DNA from: Alphaproteobacteria bacterium
GTDB taxonomy: Bacteria; Pseudomonadota; Alphaproteobacteria; Micavibrionales; Micavibrionaceae
NCBI GenBank assembly: GCA_021775995.1
Contig: JAJFGS010000013.1
Coordinates: 310,001 to 374,000, forward strand
Length of the DNA: 64,000 bases
Direction of reading: 5' to 3'
Below are positions 9,192 to 18,174 of the stretch, piece by piece. The position numbers and the translations under genes were made by a program. The first letter of the stretch is position 1, and the number at the start of each line of letters is the position of its first letter. The notes beneath the pieces were generated by a model. It had not been told where the DNA came from and did not search any database. It was given only the letters and a program-made list of their open reading frames with translations.

Positions 9192-9250
9192 ACTCTAGTT
9201 TATCTCTAAAATCTTAAAGAATACAAAATCTTATTTTCCCCGAATCACCT

Positions 9251-9274
9251 TGTGCAGTTAAATATATAATTAGG
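9251..9274 (-). repeat. Right terminal inverted repeat of the IS1595 element
   Basis: Reverse complement of the left end with two mismatches; immediately followed by the second AATATTGT target copy at 9275-9282. Confidence 0.9.
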
Positions 9275-9315
9275 AATATTGTCCTATGGTTGGGCTTATA
9301 CAAATTAATGATGTT

Positions 9316-9400
9316 ATGCCCGACTTGTTCGGGCATCTAGAAAAACTAAGAGGCGCAGAAAATCTCTGCACATGAATGGATCCCCGCTCGGGGGCGATAT
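9316..9400. repeat. Composite palindromic repeat
   Basis: A perfect 8-bp stem ATGCCCGA 9316-9323 / TCGGGCAT 9329-9336 is followed by a GCAGA/TCTGC stem and a GGATCCCCGC segment near 9379-9388. The GGATCCCCGC sequence is shared with the repeats at 9913-9960 and 19833-19860. No protein is encoded here. Confidence 0.6.
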
Positions 9401-9438
9401 TGACAAATAGTGCGCTATTGTCGTAATAAGGCGGAATA

Positions 9439-9723
9439 ATGACTGATGATGATTTTTATAAAAAATATTTTAGGGCCTATGATGACTTTCGTTCGGCAGT
9501 GAATAATAAAACAGACCCAATTGTTAGTTTGTCGATGTACCGTAACGCGCAGATTTTAAGCGACACACCACTGAGTAAAAGATTCATCAATACCGTTAAA
9601 GGTATTGAATCGGGTCGTATATGGCCAGAAGGCACAGACGAAGCCAAACGCGCTTTTCTAAAAGAACAGGCTAGCCTTGCTTTGCTTGATTGCGGTATGT
9701 ACCACCAATCATATAAGAGCTAG
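9439..9723 (+). CDS. Hypothetical protein, 94 residues
   Basis: ATG with AAGGCGGA upstream. The protein is soluble and mostly helical (MTDDDFYKKYFRAYDDF..., AKRAFLKEQASLALLDCGM). It has no signal peptide, metal motif or membrane segment, and I recognise no family. It stands alone between the IS right flank and a repeat-rich gap of 258 bases, so context gives no functional clue. Confidence 0.65.
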   Translation: MTDDDFYKKYFRAYDDFRSAVNNKTDPIVSLSMYRNAQILSDTPLSKRFINTVKGIESGRIWPEGTDEAKRAFLKEQASLALLDCGMYHQSYKS

Positions 9724-9912
9724 CTCCTTGAAAGCCGACTGTTAGCATTGTCAGAACTGATGACAAGGTTTGGGGCTGTCAGATTGAAAAATTTAAAAAT
9801 ATTCCTACTTTGTCAATAATTATGAGGGGAAGACTTTCTATAAACTCTAGGCATAGCGTGGGGTTTAAGGTTACAATGCGAATTGTAGAACAGCGATGGC
9901 TGTTCACATTGT

Positions 9913-9960
9913 GGATCCCCGCCGTAGATATTTGGCTGACGCCAAATCGCGGGGATGACG
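9913..9960. repeat. Palindromic GGATCCCCGC / GCGGGGATGACG repeat
   Basis: A long inverted repeat: GGATCCCCGC and ATATTTGGC on the left pair with GCCAAAT and GCGGGGAT on the right around TGAC. The same GCGGGGATGACG end occurs at 19847-19858. A separate 7-bp stem GAACAGC/GCTGTTC lies at about 9889-9906. The repeat ends 22 bases before the next gene. Confidence 0.7.
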
Positions 9961-9981
9961 AAGGATTTAGGGAGTTTCATA

Positions 9982-10377
9982 ATGTCACGCGAATATTCAA
10001 TTAAGAAAATTAAAGAAGCTTTGCATGCCACACGGGGTAATGCGACCAAGGCACGGCAAATGATTATTGCACAGTCTATGGAAGATACGAGATTGTTACA
10101 AGAATTGGTAACGCCGCACATGGTAGGCATTGTAGCGCATGCCGTTGGGCGTGTCGTGAGTGGTAAAACCGAGCCAGAAGTGATGGCGCAACCGCAAGAC
10201 CAATTGAGTGAGAGTGATAAGGATTCTTTTGGTCTGGATATTTTAAAGACAATTGCGGAAGGTGATACGGCGCAATTTGGTCAAGAAGCCTATGGTCGCC
10301 CGATGAGGAAACAAGGGGCTTCACAAAAACATATAGACGCCATTCATCAAATTATTAAAAAATCTAAGGGCGATTAA
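9982..10377 (+). CDS. Hypothetical protein with Fis-like HTH segment
   Basis: A 131-residue soluble protein. The chosen ATG at 9982 has AGGGAG eight bases upstream; an ATG at 9955 in frame falls inside the repeat and lacks such a site. Residues 8-28 (IKEALHATRGNATKARQMI) resemble the helix-turn-helix spacing of Fis-type domains, so DNA binding is possible. The rest is helical with a Lys-rich end. I do not recognise a named family. It ends directly at the next repeat element. Confidence 0.65.
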   Translation: MSREYSIKKIKEALHATRGNATKARQMIIAQSMEDTRLLQELVTPHMVGIVAHAVGRVVSGKTEPEVMAQPQDQLSESDKDSFGLDILKTIAEGDTAQFGQEAYGRPMRKQGASQKHIDAIHQIIKKSKGD

Positions 10378-10378
10378 T

Positions 10379-10588
10379 GTCATTGCGAGGCAACGCCGAA
10401 GCAATCCACTTATGCGTAGTAACCCCGTATTTATTACGGGGTCTGTTAAATACAGGTACAAGACCCCGCAACAAGTGCGGGGTTACGGTATTAGGCGGGG
10501 TTACGGTATTAGGCGGGGTTACGGTATTAGGCGGGGTTACGATATTAGAATGGATTGCCACAGTCGCTATCGCTTCTTCGCAATGACG
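10379..10588. repeat. Composite repeat island with CATTGCG arms
   Basis: Outer arms 10379-10408 and 10551-10588 are imperfect inverted repeats with the same CATTGCGA and CAATCCA / TGGATTGCC ends as the element at 3225-3310. Inside are ACCCCG/CGGGGT palindromes and a four-copy tandem repeat. The right arm ends in TGACGAGG, which also serves as the likely ribosome binding site of the kinase gene at 10601. Confidence 0.75.
10477..10548 (+). repeat. Four tandem copies of an 18-bp unit
   Basis: Unit GCGGGGTTACGGTATTAG repeats at 10477, 10495, 10513 and 10531; the first three copies are identical and the fourth differs by one base. There are no spacers, so it is not a CRISPR array. It is probably a replication-slippage expansion of a palindromic element. 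Confidence 0.9.
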
Positions 10589-10600
10589 AGGATTTGAAAA

Positions 10601-11623
10601 ATGAACCAGCCAGTACAACAATCTGAATATAATGACCTTTCTGAATTTCTTGTCGGTACGGAATGGGAAGGGGCCAGCATATCGCCCATGAGCGCAGATA
10701 TGGGATTGCGCCGTTATATGCGTTTGGAAAAAGAAGGTAAACACGCATTATTCATGGACATGAGCCGATCTGGTATTCTTGAAACGGGTTTAAAAGAATA
10801 TGTAGAAGTTGCGGTGTATCTAGATAGCCTAGATGTTCACGTCCCTGAGATTTATCATTATGATTTAGAAAGTGGCTTGGCGGTTATTGAGGTTGTGGGG
10901 GCAGAAAGTTTTGGTGATAAGAAAAACCAAGGGCATGATCCGCACGAGATTTATCAAAAAGCAACAGATATTTTGGTGCAGATAAAAAATGGAGCGGCAG
11001 AAAATACAATTCCGCTGGTGGGATATAAGAAAACCTTGATCCGTGAACGCTTGCGACAGTTTGTTGATTATTATGTGCCTGCGGTGACTGATTTAACACC
11101 CGATCCCAAACTAGTTGAAGAATTTGAAACCATCTTGAATGATATTGCGTTGAGTTTACCACCTTGTCCCATGGGGTTCTGCCATGCAGATTATCATTTA
11201 GAAAATTTGATGTGGTGTCCCGATGAGGCGGATGGTTATGGTTTGATTGACTTTCAAGATGCGTTTTGGGGGTTTAAAGGGTATGACCTGCTGAACTTAT
11301 TAGAAGATGCCCGGCAGAGCGTACCGGAAAAAATAAAACAGGAAATGCGGGCGCGTTATTGCGAGAGCATGAGTGCGCAAGAGCGGGAGGTTTTTGACCA
11401 ATGGTATGCGTTGATGAGCATGCATTTTCATTGCCGCGTGATTGGACTATTCATTAAGTTTGCTCGTGAGAATGCCAGAGAAGATCGTGGCGTTGAATTT
11501 TTAGCTCATATCCCAAGATTGCAAGGTTACATAAAACATAACCTTGAAAATCCTGTGCTTGCCCCCTTGAAAGAATTTATGAAGCGTCATAACATTCGTT
11601 TTGATGTTGCCCCAACCGTTTAA
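10601..11623 (+). CDS. Aminoglycoside-phosphotransferase-fold kinase, AmgK-like
   Basis: A 340-residue kinase-fold protein. The catalytic loop is HADYHLENLMW (HxDxxxxN type) near residue 198 and the metal-binding DFQDAFWG follows about 28 residues later. This combination and the overall length resemble AmgK, the anomeric N-acetylmuramate/N-acetylglucosamine kinase of a cell-wall recycling route. AmgK is usually next to murU and tsaE; here neither is visible, and the downstream gene 18 bases away is an aminotransferase. The substrate is therefore uncertain. Another APH-family sugar or choline kinase is possible. Confidence 0.75.
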   Translation: MNQPVQQSEYNDLSEFLVGTEWEGASISPMSADMGLRRYMRLEKEGKHALFMDMSRSGILETGLKEYVEVAVYLDSLDVHVPEIYHYDLESGLAVIEVVGAESFGDKKNQGHDPHEIYQKATDILVQIKNGAAENTIPLVGYKKTLIRERLRQFVDYYVPAVTDLTPDPKLVEEFETILNDIALSLPPCPMGFCHADYHLENLMWCPDEADGYGLIDFQDAFWGFKGYDLLNLLEDARQSVPEKIKQEMRARYCESMSAQEREVFDQWYALMSMHFHCRVIGLFIKFARENAREDRGVEFLAHIPRLQGYIKHNLENPVLAPLKEFMKRHNIRFDVAPTV

Positions 11624-11632
11624 AGAAATTAG

Positions 11633-12871
<1,239 letters not shown>

Positions 12872-12888
12872 TAAAATATTTTAAAGCG

Positions 12889-14127
12889 TTATTCGCTTAA
12901 ACGTAAGAAAGAGAAAATACTTCTTTTCCCTTTTTTCTTTTGTTTGGCTTGCGTTGTTTTTTTGTCGCGGTTGTTCACAAGAATATCACAAACATGATCT
13001 AACTCATCTGCATGTTCTTCCATGATACCTTCCGCAAAATTGCGAAGTTTTTTGAAATTATTATCCGAACCATCGTCAATTTGTAAATTTGGATGGTCGG
13101 GGTTTCTGCTATCAATTGTTCGGTTGAACATGTGCAGATTATCACCCATTTCATGAACAAAACTGTGTGATAGGGCACTTTCCGAAGAATGAAAGAAAAT
13201 ATTTATGAGTGGCAAATCATTGACAGGGTCAACCACGCCAAGTGATCCATATTTATTCCATTTTTCACGTTTAATAGAGCGGTTGGTATAACCGGTTCCT
13301 AAACCAACCATGATAAGTTTTTGGTGAGGATCGAGTTGTTTTTTGAGGGCGCCAAAATAGGACACGGCAGGATTGTCAAAAATATTTCCATCAATGCCAG
13401 CATATTCTTTTGTGCCGCGATCATCGGGCCAGCCAATAGGGAAGTGGTGACAAGGGAAGTATGTTGGTGCAGCGCAACTCGCCATGACAGCATCATACAT
13501 TGAGATGTGTGGAGTCTTGTTGTTCTTTTGTTTTTCATTGTGAAGTTTCATATTGCGTAACCAGACGGCGTGTCCTCCTTCGCGCGCATAATGTTGCATG
13601 GCGCGTGTAGAAATATCCCTGCTGTAACCACCGGGTGTACTGTTACCGTCAATGCTATAGAAAGGAATGACAACACTTTTTAAGCTATCCGCTAGTTTTG
13701 CGTTTCCGTATAGGGCGCGAAGGGCCTTACCAAGGTGGTCAGGGTTATAATGACCATGTTTGAAAATACTTTCCAGCTGGCTTATTTTTGTGAGTCTATT
13801 ATTAAAGTCGTGCAGCAATCCACGTAATTCACGAAAGCGATCTTGAGGGAAAATATTATGCCCCTCACGTTCATAAAAACGGACGAGATGACGTGCCCGA
13901 TATTTACAGCGATGTGGATGATCAGGGTGTGGAAGCGTTAGGGCGGCATTTAAAATGGCACCTGTTGAAGGGCCACAAAAGATATCGACCATTTCACTCA
14001 TTCTTAAACCCGTCTTTTTTTCTATACGAGTCATTATATGAGCGGGGATAAGGCCGCGCAGACCACCGCCATAGTTAAATAAGGCAATAACGGGTTCTTT
14101 ATCTTCTTCTGGAATTATAACAGTCAC
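12889..14127 (-). CDS. Patatin-like phospholipase
   Basis: A 412-residue predicted lipid acyl hydrolase with a Ser-Asp dyad. The oxyanion-hole segment NYGGGLRG is near residue 19, the nucleophile elbow GPSTG (GxSxG) near 53, and the catalytic Asp lies in GIDGNIFDNP near 240. There is no signal peptide, so it acts in the cytoplasm or is exported by another route. The C-terminus is basic (KKTTQAKQKKKGKRS). The gene stands alone, behind the non-coding RNA and its terminator. Confidence 0.88.
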   Translation of the reverse strand: MTVIIPEEDKEPVIALFNYGGGLRGLIPAHIMTRIEKKTGLRMSEMVDIFCGPSTGAILNAALTLPHPDHPHRCKYRARHLVRFYEREGHNIFPQDRFRELRGLLHDFNNRLTKISQLESIFKHGHYNPDHLGKALRALYGNAKLADSLKSVVIPFYSIDGNSTPGGYSRDISTRAMQHYAREGGHAVWLRNMKLHNEKQKNNKTPHISMYDAVMASCAAPTYFPCHHFPIGWPDDRGTKEYAGIDGNIFDNPAVSYFGALKKQLDPHQKLIMVGLGTGYTNRSIKREKWNKYGSLGVVDPVNDLPLINIFFHSSESALSHSFVHEMGDNLHMFNRTIDSRNPDHPNLQIDDGSDNNFKKLRNFAEGIMEEHADELDHVCDILVNNRDKKTTQAKQKKKGKRSIFSFLRLSE

Positions 14128-14206
14128 GGGAATATGTTTCTGGCAAGCTATTGATTCTACAAAGTATATTATAATTGGATTACGCAGAAAATACTATCTC
14201 ACAGAT

Positions 14207-14245
14207 AAAAAAAACCAGGCTGCTTAATTAAAAGCTGAGCCTGGT
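14207..14245 (-). terminator. Intrinsic terminator of the non-coding RNA
   Basis: On the minus strand the perfect 8-bp stem ACCAGGCT / AGCCTGGT (14238-14245 and 14214-14221), with a nested AGCTT/AAGC helix in the loop, is followed by eight consecutive T. Confidence 0.9.
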
Positions 14246-14376
14246 AAGTTGAACAGGGAGGTTTGCGTCTTGATATTCAGCTCAGCTTGTAAACAAGAGA
14301 ACCGAATAGACGCAGGATCTGTGAAATCCTCACTTAGCTCTCATCCCCCTATAACAGGAGATAATTGCGTAAGTTA
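14207..14376 (-). ncRNA. Free-standing structured RNA, family unassigned
   Basis: About 170 nt with its own consensus promoter and an intrinsic terminator and no ORF. On the minus strand it can form a long central hairpin closed by TGCGTCT / AGACGCA, an outer AGGGGG / CCUCCCU pairing, and a side hairpin (AGGAT...ATCCT or GTGA...TCAC) in the 5' half of the internal loop. Size and the stem-bubble-stem outline are compatible with 6S RNA, but I cannot confirm the family from sequence. It lies between the patatin-like gene and a hypothetical gene. Confidence 0.6.
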
Positions 14377-14382
14377 AGAGGG

Positions 14383-14411
14383 GTTATAGCCGTATGAATT
14401 TATGATGTAAA
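14383..14411 (-). promoter_or_regulatory. Sigma-70 promoter of the non-coding RNA
   Basis: Minus strand -35 TTTACA (14411-14406), a 17-base spacer and -10 TATAAC (14388-14383). It predicts a start near 14376. Confidence 0.75.
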
Positions 14412-14489
14412 CAGCAAAATGTGCTTAAAAAGGATTTTTTTCACTTTTGTAAACAGTTAATTTTTAATCAAAGAGGTTTTACCGCTAGG

Positions 14490-14528
14490 CTATTGATTTA
14501 AAAGAGATTCTTTGAATAATTTAATGCG
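14490..14528 (-). pseudogene. Remnant of a duplicated LysR gene 3' end
   Basis: The minus strand reads RIKLFKESLLNQ followed by stop, matching the C-terminus RIKLLKDYLLDQ-stop of the LysR gene at 15086. Similarity continues past the stop: 14470-14528 aligns with 15067-15124 with one small gap. The remnant overlaps the end of the 156-residue gene in a different frame. It is best explained as the scar of a tandem duplication whose second copy was lost or replaced. Confidence 0.75.
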
Positions 14529-14991
14529 TGTTAGTAAGAGCGGGGTGTAGTTTTTTGGTGGCGGTGTTAGAGACGGTTTCTGTAGCAGGCGCGGGACGTG
14601 TGGCTTTGAGTTTCTCATGCGCTTCATGGAGCGCGGTGATGTGAGTGTCTATTTCTTCACAGATAGAAGGGTAATTCTCTGGATGGTTTAGCGTTGGATA
14701 GAGAAGCTCTTTTGTTTTTTCAATCTCTGCGGCCACCTTGTTGATAAAATGCTCGCTGTTGATGAGGCCTTCCGTGTCTAGTTTTAGGACTTTGATTGCG
14801 CTATCAACGGCTCCTGAAGCACCCTGATAGACACCATCCAAATGCCCGTTATATTTTTCTTTGGCTATAGCCTGCACACACCCGAGGTAAAATTTTGTAT
14901 GGTTTATAGAATCTAAAACAGCACAATTTCCGATAGAACTTTCTTCAAAAGCATCGATCAGTTTTATGTGCTGTCCGTATTTAGTAGCCAT
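14521..14991 (-). CDS. Hypothetical helical protein, 156 residues
   Basis: ATG at 14991 with AGGAG upstream (CAGGAGATTCAA). The protein is soluble and helical (GHLDGVYQGASGAVDSAIKVL, FINKVAAEIEKTKELL) with a Thr/Pro/Ala-rich tail. I recognise no family. Its last codons and stop (LTNTH) are formed by sequence of the LysR remnant, so the gene's 3' end was created by the rearrangement. It lies just downstream of LysR on the same strand. Confidence 0.65.
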   Translation of the reverse strand: MATKYGQHIKLIDAFEESSIGNCAVLDSINHTKFYLGCVQAIAKEKYNGHLDGVYQGASGAVDSAIKVLKLDTEGLINSEHFINKVAAEIEKTKELLYPTLNHPENYPSICEEIDTHITALHEAHEKLKATRPAPATETVSNTATKKLHPALTNTH

Positions 14992-15085
14992 TTGAATCTC
15001 CTGTATATCTCTTTTTCATAGTAATTCTTTTCTCTTGAAAGTCAAGTTTAAGGGCGAGCTTTGTTCAAAGAAGTTTTACGCTAAC

Positions 15086-15958
15086 TTATTGATCTAAAAG
15101 GTAATCTTTGAGTAATTTTATGCGTGAAGAATCCTTCCTGCTCTCCATATAAACAAGGTACATGGTGACGGATGGATGTTTCATGTCGTCCAAACAAGTT
15201 TCGACCACTTTATCCCCTTGAAACAGATATTCCGGTAAGGCGGCGAGGCCATATCCATTCTTAACGGCTTCATAGATACCAAACTGCGAATTCATTTGAA
15301 TGAGTTTTGAATTGTTTTGCATCGGTACATTTGCTTTGCGGAGCAACCAGTTTGGATCTTCATAAGGTGCCGTCAGGTTTGCAGGGTAGCCGATTAAATG
15401 GTGTTCTTTTAAATCTTTGGCTGTTTTAGGGACGCCATGTTTTTTGAAGTAGTTCTTACTGCCGCAAATATGAAAGTCAACTTTACCCATAGTGTGGTAC
15501 ATAAGATCATTTTGCTCTGGCTTGTAAAGACGGATGGCAGCATCTGCTTCACGCATTGCTAAGTTCAAAATACGGTCATCAAAAATGAGGCTAAGTTGTA
15601 AGTCCGGGAATTTATCATTTAAATCGGCCAGTTTTGGTACGAGCCATGTTGAACCCAAAAAATCAGGTGCAGTGACGCGTAATGATCCAGTAGGTTTGAA
15701 CTTTGAATCTGCTAAGCGTCCTTCAATTCTGGAGAGCTTACCAAAGATATCACGCGCAGCGTCACTCAGTAGTTCACCGGCTTCGGTTAAAACCAATCCG
15801 CGTGCATGACGTTGAAAAAGCTTAACGTCTAAACTTTCTTCAAGAGCGCTTATTTGTCTTGAGATTGCAGATTGACTTAAATTAAGGGTGGTTCCAGCAT
15901 GGGTAAAGCTACCCGCTTCGGAAACGATGTGAAAAGTGCGTAGTTTATCCCAATCCAT
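15086..15958 (-). CDS. LysR-family transcriptional regulator
   Basis: A 290-residue regulator. The winged HTH lies at about 1-60 (FTHAGTTLNLSQSAISRQISALEESL), followed by a linker helix and a substrate-binding domain from about 90 (GSLRVTAPDFLGSTWLVPKL). The length is normal and no residues appear missing. Downstream of trxB in the same orientation with a 104-base gap, a neighbourhood often seen in alphaproteobacteria. The inducer and targets are not indicated by the sequence. Its 3' end is duplicated at 14470-14528. Confidence 0.93.
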   Translation of the reverse strand: MDWDKLRTFHIVSEAGSFTHAGTTLNLSQSAISRQISALEESLDVKLFQRHARGLVLTEAGELLSDAARDIFGKLSRIEGRLADSKFKPTGSLRVTAPDFLGSTWLVPKLADLNDKFPDLQLSLIFDDRILNLAMREADAAIRLYKPEQNDLMYHTMGKVDFHICGSKNYFKKHGVPKTAKDLKEHHLIGYPANLTAPYEDPNWLLRKANVPMQNNSKLIQMNSQFGIYEAVKNGYGLAALPEYLFQGDKVVETCLDDMKHPSVTMYLVYMESRKDSSRIKLLKDYLLDQ

Positions 15959-16062
15959 TTAAAAATCCTTTTTCTTTGTTCCGTGACGTCGTTGCCACGT
16001 TTCTAAAATATTAAAATATTCGTCGTCGCTTGCGCCTTGTCACAAAACAAAGGCAAACGATT

Positions 16063-17049
16063 TTATTCTGCTGCCTCATTTTGTTGATTGTTTGCTTCTA
16101 AATTTGCGATGTATTTGTCTGCTTCTAGAGCGGCCATACATCCCATACCTGCCGCCGTTACGGCTTGGCGATAAATTTTATCTTTTACATCCCCTGCGGC
16201 ATAGACACCAGGAATGTTGGTGGCAGTGGAATCTGGTGCGGTGATGAGATAACCTTCCGCATCCATTTCAAGTTTATCCTTAAAGAGTGATGTAGCGGGA
16301 TCATGACCGATGGCAACAAAAACACCCTCTAAATCTGTTTCTGTGATATCGCCTGTTTTGTTATTTTTAGTACGTAAGCCTGTGACACCAGGGTTATCAC
16401 CTTGCCCAACTTCAACACCAAGAATTTCTTCGACTTCATTGTCCCAGAGAATTTCAATCTTCGGATTATCGAAGAGGCGTTGTTGCATAATTTTTTCGGC
16501 ACGTAGTTCATCGCGGCGGTGAACCAGTGTTACCTTCTCACATAAGTTAGCGAGGAAGAGAGCTTCTTCAACGGCAGAGTTACCACCGCCAATGACAGCC
16601 ACACGTTTATTACGAAAGAAAAATCCATCACAAGTGGCACAAGCACTGACACCCATGTTCTGAAATTTTTCTTCGGAAGGGAGACCAAGCCATCGTGCCT
16701 TTGCCCCCGTTGAAATAATAATAGTATCAGCGGTGATTTCCGACCCTGAATCTAATTTGGCTTTAAAAGGTTTTGAATTGAAATCTACGTCAGTCACAAT
16801 GTCATGCATTGTTTTTGTTCCAACATTTTCAGCTTGCGCTTTCATTTGTTCCATTAACCAGGGCCCTTGAATAGGATCAGCAAAGCCAGGATAATTTTCT
16901 ACTTCCGTTGTGATGGTTAATTGACCACCCGGTTGTAATCCAAGAACGAGAATAGGGCTGAGGTTTGATCGGGCGGCATAAACGGCAGCTGTATAACCTG
17001 CAGGACCGGAGCCGATAATAAGAACTTTTGTATGTAGTTTTTCAGACAT
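16063..17049 (-). CDS. trxB: Thioredoxin reductase
   Basis: A 328-residue NADPH-dependent flavoprotein that reduces thioredoxin in the cytoplasm. It has the FAD motif GSGPAGYTAA at 13-22, the redox-active C137-A-T-C140, the NADPH-binding GGGNSAVEEA with HRRDELRA, and the C-terminal FAD segment GVYAAGDV. The short C-terminal extension is Asn/Glu rich. It lies downstream of the ELM1-like gene with a 67-base gap. Confidence 0.97.
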   Translation of the reverse strand: MSEKLHTKVLIIGSGPAGYTAAVYAARSNLSPILVLGLQPGGQLTITTEVENYPGFADPIQGPWLMEQMKAQAENVGTKTMHDIVTDVDFNSKPFKAKLDSGSEITADTIIISTGAKARWLGLPSEEKFQNMGVSACATCDGFFFRNKRVAVIGGGNSAVEEALFLANLCEKVTLVHRRDELRAEKIMQQRLFDNPKIEILWDNEVEEILGVEVGQGDNPGVTGLRTKNNKTGDITETDLEGVFVAIGHDPATSLFKDKLEMDAEGYLITAPDSTATNIPGVYAAGDVKDKIYRQAVTAAGMGCMAALEADKYIANLEANNQQNEAAE

Positions 17050-17116
17050 AGTTTTCCTTGGTTTGAATATAGTTTTATTGTTTTAGGGTAGTTGGAGCCA
17101 TGCGTAAAGGGCATGA

Positions 17117-18106
17117 CTAAAGCTTATCCCAATTTTCTTTTATGGCATGGGCCACTTTTTGAGCATCATGAAGGGGTTCGTAAGTCCAAGCTTCTAAGTT
17201 ACCTGTAAAATTACGGGTTACGTCGATTTTGTTAAGATGATCATAGAGGCGATTAAAGCGGGGAGAGCCTCCCTCTAGATTAACCATATAAACGGGCTTG
17301 CCTGTTGTGCCTGCATCGGAAAGCATAGAGACACTATCAGAGGTGACGATAATATAATCCGCCCATGCTAACATACCCAAATATGGGTTTTGACCGTTTC
17401 CGCTCCATATAAAATTTTGATCTTTGGTCAGAGCATCTTGTATCATTTTTAGATTTTCTTCGCCTGTGCGGCGGGAGGTTGTCACCATAAGGCTGGCGTC
17501 GAGATTTGATAACTGGTTGATGAGTTGATGGGTTATAGAATTTGTAAGTTTATGGGTACGGCTGTTACCCCCAATCAAGACGGCAACACGAGGTGACTTC
17601 ATTGATTCAAAAGGGGGTGCAAAATCTTGTTTGGCTTGGTTCAGTTTGTCTTTTGTTAATTTATTGGGGGCGCCATCGGTTACAATAACATTTTGTCCCC
17701 TTAATTTATCGTGAAAGGGAACAGCAACAAGATCAAATTGTGTAGCGGATATTTTAGGGTCTTGAATGTGAACGGTAAATGTTTTGCCGCCACTTTGTTT
17801 TTTTATGTAACGCGAAGCAGCAACGGATTTACGTCCTGAAGTGATAAGAATGTCTGGCCATGTAGAGTCTTTGGGTGGTGTGAGGGAAGGAGAAAAACTA
17901 CTGGTTGTTTCAAAGCCAAGCCAAGGTGAAAATGTTTTCCATGGTTGTCGTAAGCCAATTTGTTTTATAATGGGGTTAAGACCAAGCGCGTTAGCCACGC
18001 CAACACATTGATTTTGCGTGCCAATCATACCTTCGGTTATAATCCAGCAGGTTATTAAACCTATTTTATTTGTAGGGTTTTCTAATAAAGTACTTGAGTT
18101 CGTCAT
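17117..18106 (-). CDS. ELM1-like (DUF1022) protein
   Basis: A 329-residue protein. The N-terminal signature TCWIITEGMIGTQNQCVGVANALG and the sequences TSGRKSVAASRYIKK, TDGAPNKL and VLIGGNSRTHKL match the mitochondrial-fission ELM1 / DUF1022 family, which has a glycosyltransferase-B-like fold. The bacterial function is not established. VTSDSVSMLSDAGTTGKPVY resembles a nucleotide-sugar site, which suggests transfer to an envelope glycan, but that is inference. It is predicted soluble and divergent from the Lrp-type regulator. Confidence 0.85.
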   Translation of the reverse strand: MTNSSTLLENPTNKIGLITCWIITEGMIGTQNQCVGVANALGLNPIIKQIGLRQPWKTFSPWLGFETTSSFSPSLTPPKDSTWPDILITSGRKSVAASRYIKKQSGGKTFTVHIQDPKISATQFDLVAVPFHDKLRGQNVIVTDGAPNKLTKDKLNQAKQDFAPPFESMKSPRVAVLIGGNSRTHKLTNSITHQLINQLSNLDASLMVTTSRRTGEENLKMIQDALTKDQNFIWSGNGQNPYLGMLAWADYIIVTSDSVSMLSDAGTTGKPVYMVNLEGGSPRFNRLYDHLNKIDVTRNFTGNLEAWTYEPLHDAQKVAHAIKENWDKL

Positions 18107-18174
18107 GGTGGAACTTTATACCTTATTTTCAGGGTGTAAAATAATAAACTTACCAAATTAGGACATAATATTTC

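Larger units (their letters stand above)
7430..9274 (+). mobile_element. Complete IS1595-family element with passenger features
   Basis: An 1845-bp element bounded by 24-base imperfect terminal inverted repeats (22 of 24 matching) and flanked by an 8-bp direct duplication AATATTGT at 7422-7429 and 9275-9282. Eight-base target duplications are characteristic of the IS1595 family, which agrees with the transposase inside. It carries, in order, a promoter overlapping the left end, a 71-residue ORF, the transposase, a terminator, an attenuator-like leader with terminator, and a 34-residue ORF on the opposite strand. The intact ends and open transposase frame suggest recent insertion between mfd and the 9439 gene. 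Confidence 0.92.

Noticed and set aside
10477-10548. Possible CRISPR array
   Set aside because: Copies are directly adjacent with no spacers, unit only 18 bp, and no cas genes in the window.
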